Below are positions 57,391 to 64,000 of a DNA stretch of 64,000 nt, piece by piece (the first letter of the stretch is position 1; each line of letters opens with the position of its first letter). The DNA comes from Pedobacter caeni (GTDB taxonomy: Bacteria > Bacteroidota > Bacteroidia > Sphingobacteriales > Sphingobacteriaceae). Location of the stretch: positions 186,001 to 250,000 of the forward strand of contig NZ_FQUQ01000002.1 of the NCBI RefSeq assembly GCF_900129215.1, in the 5' to 3' direction. The notes under the pieces are model-generated. The model did no database searches, was not told the origin of the DNA, and was given only the letters and a program-made list of their open reading frames with translations. Position numbers and translations under genes: made by a program.

Positions 57391-57420
57391 CCCATAAACC
57401 GATAGCCGTCGGTTTATGGG
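57391..57420 (-). terminator. Hairpin between FecR-type and receptor genes
   Basis: A 12-bp perfect stem (57391-57402 with 57409-57420) with a 6-base loop, in the 170-bp gap before the minus-strand receptor. A second small stem CCCGG/CCGGG follows, then TTTT. It may partly terminate transcripts from the regulator genes. Confidence 0.65.
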
Positions 57421-57504
57421 TTGTTTTTGACTGATCCGGCTTCTGAAGCCTTTCCAGCACTTATAAAGCTTAGTTGTTATTCATAAAATGGGTTTAATTT
57501 CTCA

Positions 57505-58479
57505 TTAATTGCAGCCTTCTCCATAGATGATGATGTTTCCATCAGCGTTCCTTTTCCAGGTTGCATTGTTAAAACCGGTGATGGCATCCAGGATCTTATC
57601 CAGCTGATCATCTTTAAATGTGCTGCCACTAAAACGGCATTTTTTTAACTGATCATTGTTGAAGGTGATTTTTATATGAAAACGCTGTTGAAGCTGCATT
57701 GCTGCATCTGCTAAAGTGATGTCATCAAAAAGCAGATCATCATGCTGCCAGGCAATAACAGTGTTGGCATCTACTGTTTTTTTAACAGATTTTCTACTGC
57801 TCAGATCGAGGCTTACCTGCTGATTACCGGTAAGAATACCGAGTAATTTACCATCATCCGTAACGCTCACTTTACCACTGGTTACAGTTACTTCAATGGT
57901 ATGCCGATGTAAATCTTCTTTAATATTAAAAGCAGTTCCCAAAACGGTGGTTAATACTTTTCCGGTATGAATGAGAAAAGGCTTGTGGGGATCGTGTTTT
58001 ACGTCGAAATAGGCTTCTCCGGAAAGGGATACTGTTCTTGATTCGTCAGTAAAAGACTCAGGATATTTCAACTCAGCCCCGGCATTTAACCAAACCCGCG
58101 TTCCATCAGAAAGTGTAATCTGTTTTTTTTGATCGGCTGAGATAACGGTTGAATTTAGTTCCGGCCGGCTGAGGTATAAGCCGAAAACAAGAAGCAATAC
58201 TGCTGCTACACCTGCAATTTTATACCACAAATATTTTTTCGATTCTTTTAGGATCACCTTTGGCTCATTTCCCTTAATAGAAGTTTTAATATCCAGGAGT
58301 ACTTCGGAAAGCCACTGATCTTTAGCAGTACGGTTCAGGTGCTGCCATGCAGGATCAGCAATTTCATTTTCTGTCAGCCATTTTTCAATGAGCCGATCTT
58401 CCACAGGAGATGTTTCCTTTTTCAGGTAACGGTCCAGAAGTGCTTCGATATCAGGGTTCATTTTATCGGGTTTTGACAA
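57505..58479 (-). CDS. FecR-family anti-sigma factor
   Basis: 324 residues. Membrane helix about 88-104 (IAGVAAVLLLVFGLYLS). FecR periplasmic domain with QITLSDGTRVWLNAGAELKYPESF, GEAYFDVKHDPHKPFLIH and LTTVLGTAFNIKED; DUF4974-like C-terminal part with LADAAMQLQQRFHIKITF. It lies 68 bp after the sigma gene and before the receptor gene on the same strand. Confidence 0.95.
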   Translation of the reverse strand: MSKPDKMNPDIEALLDRYLKKETSPVEDRLIEKWLTENEIADPAWQHLNRTAKDQWLSEVLLDIKTSIKGNEPKVILKESKKYLWYKIAGVAAVLLLVFGLYLSRPELNSTVISADQKKQITLSDGTRVWLNAGAELKYPESFTDESRTVSLSGEAYFDVKHDPHKPFLIHTGKVLTTVLGTAFNIKEDLHRHTIEVTVTSGKVSVTDDGKLLGILTGNQQVSLDLSSRKSVKKTVDANTVIAWQHDDLLFDDITLADAAMQLQQRFHIKITFNNDQLKKCRFSGSTFKDDQLDKILDAITGFNNATWKRNADGNIIIYGEGCN

Positions 58480-58547
58480 TAGCCGTATGAACCCGCGTTT
58501 GGTACTATAAGAAAATGAAATATTTTTTAGAGGAGGATCAGGATCAC

Positions 58548-59132
58548 CTATTTAAGGCACCAGAATATTAAAGCAGAGGTAGATAAGAGGGTTAATGACT
58601 CCCTTAAATGTTTCAATGCAAAGCTGAGTTGGTTTTTTACGGTTTGCTCGGAAAGCTTTAATTGATCTGCGATCTGAGCAATGCTCAGGTTTTCTTCCCG
58701 GCTAAGCTGATAAATTTCCCTCACTCTTGGTGATAGTTTATCCAGCGCTTGTGTAATATTCTGTTTTAGTTCTTTTGCCGCGATATATTGCTCGGTTTCT
58801 GATCTAAGGGTGGTTTGTAAAGCGAGGACCATTTCCGAATAATCTTCACGGGTAATGTTTTTCCTGATCTTATCTACAATGCGATAACGGACCAGGGTAA
58901 ATAAGTAAGCCTCCAGATTTCGGTCCACTTTTAATTGTTTCCTTTCTTCCCATAATTTCACAAAGACATCGTGAATGATATCCCGGGGATCTTCAAGGTG
59001 ATATAGTTTGGAACTTGCAAATCCGGTTAAACTTTCAGCATAGCGGGAATAAATTTCTGTGAATGCAGCTTCGTCATCTTCTTTCAGGAGATCTGCGAGT
59101 TGGAGATCGGTAAAAGAATAGTGGTCGGTCAT
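58548..59132 (-). CDS. ECF RNA polymerase sigma factor
   Basis: 194 residues. Region 2: GFASSKLYHLEDPRDIIHDVFVKLWEER; region 4: LSPRVREIYQLSREENLSIAQIADQLKLSEQTVKNQLSFAL. First gene of the sigma-FecR-receptor locus on the minus strand. The protein ends LSTSALIFWCLK, a hydrophobic tail seen in some Bacteroidota ECF factors. Confidence 0.95.
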   Translation of the reverse strand: MTDHYSFTDLQLADLLKEDDEAAFTEIYSRYAESLTGFASSKLYHLEDPRDIIHDVFVKLWEERKQLKVDRNLEAYLFTLVRYRIVDKIRKNITREDYSEMVLALQTTLRSETEQYIAAKELKQNITQALDKLSPRVREIYQLSREENLSIAQIADQLKLSEQTVKNQLSFALKHLRESLTLLSTSALIFWCLK

Positions 59133-59370
59133 TTGTCTAAAAGGTTGTTCGCAAGTTACAGGAAAGGGTGATTCCTTACAATTTTAGCGAAATTCTTTTT
59201 CTTTCCTGCAATCTATTCTCAATAAGAGGGAAACTCCATTAAGACGTTTGTATGTAAGCCCTGTAAAGATGACTGTTCTGATTTCTACTTATTTTTACCT
59301 TAGTAAAATATTTATTAATCAAAATGTAAATTATTGTTTTTATTATATGATTTACGTTGTGCTGTTTTGG

Positions 59371-59378
59371 TACATTTG
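59371..59378 (+). promoter_or_regulatory. -7 box before the XRE gene
   Basis: TACATTTG matches TAnnTTTG and lies 21 bp before the ATG at 59400. A TTG exists upstream but not at 19-bp spacing. Confidence 0.45.
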
Positions 59379-59399
59379 ATCGTATTTAATATCAACAAT

Positions 59400-59858
59400 A
59401 TGAGAACGATAACAGATACCCCGACAAATGTCCACCAGGGGAAAAATGTAAAGCGCTTTCGGGAAATGATCGGTATACGCCAGGAAGCGCTGGCCGATCA
59501 GTTGGGGCCCGAATGGAGTCAAAAGAGGATTTCTTTAATAGAATCCAGAGAAATAGTAGACCCTAATCTGCTGAAATCAATTGCAGATGTACTGAAAATT
59601 CCGGTTCAGGTACTTGAGAATTTTGATGAACAGGCCGCGATCACCTATTTTAATACGTTTAATAATAGTAGTTATACCCACGAAGGTGAAGGCGGGACGG
59701 TGAATAATGTGAATACTCACCATGTTGATCCTTTGAACCTATTAGCTGAAGCAATAAAAGTACTCAGGGAACTTCAATCAAAAAACGAAGCGCTTTATGA
59801 AAATTTGCTTCTTGTTGAAAAGGAAAAGAATGCAGCTTTACAAGCCAGACTAAATTAG
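59400..59858 (+). CDS. XRE-family helix-turn-helix regulator
   Basis: A 152-residue regulator with an HTH_3 domain at about residues 16-72 (VKRFREMIGIRQEALADQLGPEWSQKRISLIESREIV, then LLKSIADVLKIPV). A central Asn/His-rich linker leads to a C-terminal helix (LLAEAIKVLRELQSKNEALYEN), likely coiled coil for dimerisation. ATG 59400 is used; the upstream open frame has no other good start. It lies between two sigma-FecR loci and could act on either, which is inference. Confidence 0.9.
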   Translation: MRTITDTPTNVHQGKNVKRFREMIGIRQEALADQLGPEWSQKRISLIESREIVDPNLLKSIADVLKIPVQVLENFDEQAAITYFNTFNNSSYTHEGEGGTVNNVNTHHVDPLNLLAEAIKVLRELQSKNEALYENLLLVEKEKNAALQARLN

Positions 59859-60005
59859 ATCATAGTTGAACTGATAATAATGAAGTTGATTCAGCATGCT
59901 TAAGGGATTCCTTACACATGCTGAATAGCTTTCTTATTCCCCGCTTCATTTAACATTTTGTTAATCTATCTGTCATTTGGCAGGTCTAATTTCGCTTCAT
60001 CTTTT

Positions 60006-60560
60006 ATGGGCGAAAACAATACTGTCGGATTTAACGGAGATCTTGTAAATAACTTCGATGGAAAAGCATTCGAAGATCTTTACCGTCGGATGTATCCTAC
60101 GCTCAAAAAATATGCGGTATATCTGGTCAAAGATGCAGAAGAAGCTCAACTGATTTTAAATGATGTGTTCATCGCCATCTGGAAAAACAACGTCCGGATC
60201 TTAAATGAAAAAGCCTATCTATTCCGGGCAGTAAAAAATGCTGCCACCAATTACCATAAAACTGCTAAAACAAATTTTCTGCACATCGATGAGGAAGAAG
60301 TTCCGGAAGTTTGGGATGGAGGATCAGATCCTGCTCAGACTTATCAGGATAAAGATAGAAATCGGGTCTTGTATCAATTGATTGATCAGATGCCAGAGCG
60401 CAGACGTCTGGTTTTTTATATGTACCGGATTGATGGCTTCAGCTACAAGGAGATCGCCGATTTACTGGATATTTCAGTTCGGACGGTAGAAGATCACCTG
60501 GTTAAAGGTTTTCAGTTTTTACAGGAAAGAGTACTAAAAAACGAAGCGGAATTCCGATAA
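60006..60560 (+). CDS. ECF RNA polymerase sigma factor
   Basis: 184 residues from ATG 60006. Region 2: DLYRRMYPTLKKYAVYLVKDAEEAQLILNDVFIAIWKN; region 4: MPERRRLVFYMYRIDGFSYKEIADLLDISVRTVEDHL. A TTG at 59958 is the only earlier start. It opens the fourth sigma-FecR-receptor locus, which runs off the window. Confidence 0.93.
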   Translation: MGENNTVGFNGDLVNNFDGKAFEDLYRRMYPTLKKYAVYLVKDAEEAQLILNDVFIAIWKNNVRILNEKAYLFRAVKNAATNYHKTAKTNFLHIDEEEVPEVWDGGSDPAQTYQDKDRNRVLYQLIDQMPERRRLVFYMYRIDGFSYKEIADLLDISVRTVEDHLVKGFQFLQERVLKNEAEFR

Positions 60561-60652
60561 AAAGCACTTAATCATTTCTTAATATAACGTTAACGTTTTG
60601 CGGCCCGTAGTGCATGCCCGGTTTCTTGTCTTGTTTCTATAAAAGCATAGGA

Positions 60653-61675
60653 ATGGACCAAGAAACCTGGAAATTTGTACTTGATTATTTATCCGCTAAG
60701 GAGAATGCCAAGGGCAACGTTCAGAAAATTGAACAGGAGGAGAAAAAGATACAGGAGTGGCTGAGTAAAGACCCTAAACACCAGCAGGAACTGGAACAGG
60801 CTTTATGGCTATGGGAAAATACTTCAGCGCCCCCTGAAAATGACGAATGGAAAAATAGTTTTAACACCATTCAGGCTTCCCTGGTTCAGGAAGCACCTAA
60901 AAAGACCATTAAACTGAAACTGTGGCTGGCTGCAGCGGCTGTCTTTGGAGCAATAGCATTATTCACCTTCTTCTATAAAGTACAGCATCCGGTTTTACAA
61001 AGTACCGAAATCGCATGGATCACAAAGTCGGCAGGTTCCGGAAAGATGATCAGTATCGTGCTGCCCGACAGCAGCGAGGTCTGGCTCAACTCGGGGAGTA
61101 GCATCAGCTTTCCAAAGAACCTGCAACATGCCGCTTTAAGGACAGTAAAGCTTAAAGGAGAAGCTTTTTTTAACGTAAAACGAGATCCTCAACATCCATT
61201 TATTGTTCACAGTTTAAACCTCCGGACAAAGGTACTTGGAACAAGTTTCAACATTCGTGCCTGGGAAGGGCACCCGACCGAAGTAACTGTGCTCTCAGGT
61301 AAGGTTGCTGTTTTCAGAGATTCTGCGGGAAGGCAGTCGGCTGCGATTTATTTGCTACCCAACCAAAAAACCGTAGATGATCTGAATTCAGCTAAGTTAT
61401 CCCTTGAAAATGTCGAAGATGCCCAAACTGCCATTGGCTGGAGAGAAGGAAAAATGGTCTTTGATCAGACTCCTGTAAAAGAAGTTTTTGACGCCATAGA
61501 ACGGAAATATGCGGTAAAAATCATCGCTGATCAATCTTTCAAAGGCTGCAAGCTCACCGCTAAGTTTAGCAATGTCAGCTTAAATGAAGTGCTGCAAACG
61601 ATTAAAATGACTTTAGATATCCATTATACGATAAACAAACAGACCATTTATATAAAAGGAGGTAAATGTAATTAG
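60653..61675 (+). CDS. FecR-family anti-sigma factor
   Basis: 340 residues from ATG 60653 (an in-frame ATG at 60614 would add 13 unlike residues). Membrane helix about 92-110 (LWLAAAAVFGAIALFTFFY). FecR domain with SIVLPDSSEVWLNSGSSISFPKN, GEAFFNVKRDPQHPFIVH and RTKVLGTSFNIRAW; DUF4974-like C-terminal part with VKEVFDAIERKYAVKI. Followed by a SusC-type receptor with STN domain. Confidence 0.95.
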   Translation: MDQETWKFVLDYLSAKENAKGNVQKIEQEEKKIQEWLSKDPKHQQELEQALWLWENTSAPPENDEWKNSFNTIQASLVQEAPKKTIKLKLWLAAAAVFGAIALFTFFYKVQHPVLQSTEIAWITKSAGSGKMISIVLPDSSEVWLNSGSSISFPKNLQHAALRTVKLKGEAFFNVKRDPQHPFIVHSLNLRTKVLGTSFNIRAWEGHPTEVTVLSGKVAVFRDSAGRQSAAIYLLPNQKTVDDLNSAKLSLENVEDAQTAIGWREGKMVFDQTPVKEVFDAIERKYAVKIIADQSFKGCKLTAKFSNVSLNEVLQTIKMTLDIHYTINKQTIYIKGGKCN

Positions 61676-61691
61676 ACAACTATAAAGAAAA

Positions 61692-61721
61692 AGCCGAAGC
61701 ATGTTGACGCATGCTCCGGCT
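61692..61721 (+). other. Hairpin between FecR-type and SusC-type genes
   Basis: Twelve-base arms 61692-61703 and 61710-61721 pair with one A-C mismatch and a 6-base loop; GATTTT follows a few bases later. Fourth instance of a hairpin at this position. Confidence 0.65.
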
Positions 61722-61771
61722 CATGATTTTCAATTTTATTTTAACCCATCACGATTAAAACACTCAAAGTT

Positions 61772-64000
61772 ATGAAAAAGTCCGTAGCGACTAATCAATT
61801 AATTTTTAAAGTAATGCGTTTTTTTACCCTCATTTATTTTATGCTTTCTCTTATGTTCTTCAGCGGACAGGCATCGCCATTAAAGGCGCAGGAAGTAAAT
61901 AGCAGGATCAGCTTCAATTTTAAAAACGGGACTTTAACAGAATTGCTGAAAAGCATAGAAAAGAAAACCAATCTGTCTTTTGTTTACACCAACAAAGACG
62001 CAGTATTAAACAAGAGGGTGGAGTCTTTTAAAGCAGAAAACGAAATGGTGAGCAGCTTGCTTAACCGTCTGCTGATTCCCCTGCAATTGACTTATGTGGT
62101 TCAGCACAACCAGGTCATCATTAAAAAGGCGGTTCGGATTAAAGGAAAGGTAACAGATGAAAAAGGTTTACCTGTACCAGGTGTAAATATCATAGAAAAA
62201 GGAAGTGGTAACGCCACAACGACCAATCTGACGGGTGATTACAGCTTGAATGTAAGCACCGCATCAGCCACCATTCTTTTTAGAATGATGGGCTATCAAA
62301 CCAAAGAATTTAGCCTGGATGGAGAAACAGTGGTCAACGTTAGCCTGGTTCCTGATCAAAATGCTTTGTCTGAAGTAGTGGTTACTGCGCTTGGGATTAA
62401 GCGTTCGGAAAAAGCGCTCGGTTATTCTATTGCTACTGTAAAAGGTACTGATGTGAATACGGTGAAAGAAGTAAACGTAGTGAATTCCCTTGCCGGAAAA
62501 GTAGCAGGGGTAAACATTGTGAGCGCCGGTTCTGATCCCGGATCTAGTGCATTGATTACCATTCGCGGCCAATCATCAATTGCTACGGATAATCAACCTC
62601 TTTTTGTAGTGGATGGTGTTCCAGTGGCACATTCGCTGAGAGCAACCTCTGAAGTAGGGCGTTCTTCTATAGATTACGGGAGTCCGGTAGCAGACATCAG
62701 CCCCGATGATATTGAGAGCATCAGTATTTTAAAGGGAGCGAGTGCAGCGGCTTTATATGGCAGCAGGGCAGGAAGCGGAGTAGTCCTGATTACCACAAAG
62801 AGCGGTTCGTCAGGAAAGAAAGGTTTTGGGGTCAGCTTCAATTCAAATGCCATGTATGATAAGGCCTGGCTATTTCCTCATTTCCAGAATCAGTTTGGAG
62901 CAGGAGAATATACCGATGATCCGGCATCTAATACTTCATCGGCCTGGGGCCCGCGTCTGGATGCAGGAACAAAACACCTGCAATGGAACAGTCCGCTGGA
63001 CGCGAGCGGAAAGCCAATCCCTACCGATTGGGTGTCACACCCTGATAATGCTAAAGATTTTTATAAAACAGGGGCTACCTATACGAATAACATTGCCATC
63101 ACCGGTAAAAATGCAGATGGCAATTACAGGCTTTCTTATACCAATATGTCCAATAAAGGTATTGTACCGAATACGGACCTGAGCAGAAATACGCTGAACC
63201 TGGCGGCAACTTATGTATTGCACCCTAAAGTAAAGATCAGTACGAATCTGGGGTATGTAAACAATAAGAGCGACAACCGCCCCTCAGCCTATAGGGAAAG
63301 TGTGACCCAAATGGTTTATTCCATGCCTTCTAATATGAGCATTAAAGATTTGAAGAATTACTGGAAACCAGGCCGGGAGAACCTGGAACAGTTTTCACCG
63401 GATGATTCGGATAACCCATATTTTGTAGCGAATGAACATACCAATGGTTACGACAGAAACCGTTTAACCGGAAGTGTACAGGCGGTAGTTGATATTACCA
63501 AAGACCTGAGCTTAATGGTACGTACCGGACTCGACATGTACAATGAAGAGCATGAAACCAAACGCCCTTTTAGTGCCAAACGATTTAAATTTGGCGGTTA
63601 TGGCGTGGATAATTCTTACTTCAAAGAACAGAATACAGATTTCCTGCTCAGTTACAAGAAGATCCTGAACCAGGATTGGTCATTCGGCTTGTCGGTTGGA
63701 GGGAACCAAATGGACCAGACCAACAGAAGTACCGCTCAACGGACCGAAAGTCTGAGTATTCCAGGAATTTATAACATCAACAATGCGCGTGCAGGAACGA
63801 TTACCAATGCCCAATACAATTCCCGTAAACGCATCAATAGCTTATATGGAATGGGACAAGCCTCGTTTAAGGACATGGTATTTCTGGACGTTACGGGAAG
63901 GAATGACTGGTCAAGTACTTTACCTGCACAAAACAATTCTTACTTCTATCCTTCAGTTTCATTAAGCACGGTTTTAACAGATGCGCTGAAGATCAAATCA
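61772..64000 (+). CDS. SusC/RagA transporter with STN domain, 5' part
   Basis: The frame from ATG 61772 stays open to the window end (743 codons). Order: signal segment (FFTLIYFMLSLMFFSGQAS), STN domain (about 40-115, ISFNFKNGTLTELLKSIEKK), carboxypeptidase-like domain (IKGKVTDEKGLPVPGVNIIEKG), the element SEVVVTALGIKRSEKALGYS, plug with TIRGQSSIATDNQPLFVVDGVP and GASAAALYGSRAGSG, and the first barrel strands. The ALGIKRSEKALGYS form marks a SusC subfamily. A SusD gene is expected just beyond the window. STN and upstream sigma/FecR indicate cell-surface signalling. Confidence 0.95.
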   Translation, partial: MKKSVATNQLIFKVMRFFTLIYFMLSLMFFSGQASPLKAQEVNSRISFNFKNGTLTELLKSIEKKTNLSFVYTNKDAVLNKRVESFKAENEMVSSLLNRLLIPLQLTYVVQHNQVIIKKAVRIKGKVTDEKGLPVPGVNIIEKGSGNATTTNLTGDYSLNVSTASATILFRMMGYQTKEFSLDGETVVNVSLVPDQNALSEVVVTALGIKRSEKALGYSIATVKGTDVNTVKEVNVVNSLAGKVAGVNIVSAGSDPGSSALITIRGQSSIATDNQPLFVVDGVPVAHSLRATSEVGRSSIDYGSPVADISPDDIESISILKGASAAALYGSRAGSGVVLITTKSGSSGKKGFGVSFNSNAMYDKAWLFPHFQNQFGAGEYTDDPASNTSSAWGPRLDAGTKHLQWNSPLDASGKPIPTDWVSHPDNAKDFYKTGATYTNNIAITGKNADGNYRLSYTNMSNKGIVPNTDLSRNTLNLAATYVLHPKVKISTNLGYVNNKSDNRPSAYRESVTQMVYSMPSNMSIKDLKNYWKPGRENLEQFSPDDSDNPYFVANEHTNGYDRNRLTGSVQAVVDITKDLSLMVRTGLDMYNEEHETKRPFSAKRFKFGGYGVDNSYFKEQNTDFLLSYKKILNQDWSFGLSVGGNQMDQTNRSTAQRTESLSIPGIYNINNARAGTITNAQYNSRKRINSLYGMGQASFKDMVFLDVTGRNDWSSTLPAQNNSYFYPSVSLSTVLTDALKIKS

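Overview
The window looks like a chromosomal segment of a Bacteroidota bacterium, most likely Sphingobacteriaceae and Pedobacter-like. The evidence is four ECF sigma / FecR anti-sigma / TonB-receptor loci, two complete or partial SusC-SusD pairs, many lipoproteins, promoters of the TTTG-N19-TAnnTTTG type (best at the tRNA-Arg gene), and few Shine-Dalgarno sites. The species is an inference from gene content; no rRNA is present.

Layout. 1-6226: 3' part of a SusC/SusD locus with a DUF4843 lipoprotein, a PKD-like lipoprotein and a TlpA-like thioredoxin. 6269-11048: a lone ABC ATPase, small lipoproteins, a beta-barrel protein and a DUF6266 protein that appears fused to a degenerate GNAT module. 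11238-19571: sigma, FecR, SusC with an STN domain, SusD and two tandem glycerophosphodiester phosphodiesterases, probably one regulated uptake and cleavage system. 19644-21629: a YdeI-like protein and an unknown lipoprotein. 21708-35751 (minus): an eleven-gene operon holding the genes for branched-chain amino acid synthesis (ilvE, ilvD, ilvB, ilvN, ilvC, leuC, leuD, a twin ABC ATPase, leuB, leuA, ilvA). It is preceded by a 27-codon leader peptide rich in Ile/Leu/Val and an intrinsic terminator, which I read as a transcription attenuator. 36230-36400 (minus): an orphan structured element with C-runs and a terminator, a possible small RNA. 36709-41605: LytTR regulator, beta-barrel protein, atpD-atpC, an RmlD-like reductase and a peroxiredoxin. 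41714-43682: tRNA-Arg followed by an AT-rich patch of unrecognised genes. 43891-49790: second sigma/FecR/receptor/lipoprotein locus. 49924-53502: YcaQ-like protein, DinB-like protein, GlxA-type regulator, SRPBCC protein. 53606-59132 (minus): third sigma/FecR/receptor locus, followed by a secreted protein with an EmrA/HlyD-like C-terminal domain. 59400-64000: XRE regulator and a fourth sigma/FecR/SusC locus, cut by the window end.

The observations I rate highest are the ilv-leu attenuator with an explicit antiterminator pairing; a hairpin in all four FecR-receptor gaps; the DUF6266-GNAT fusion; the detached EmrA-like barrel in a secreted protein; and the candidate C-rich small RNA beside the attenuator. 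All are read from sequence by eye; no searches or folding programs were run.
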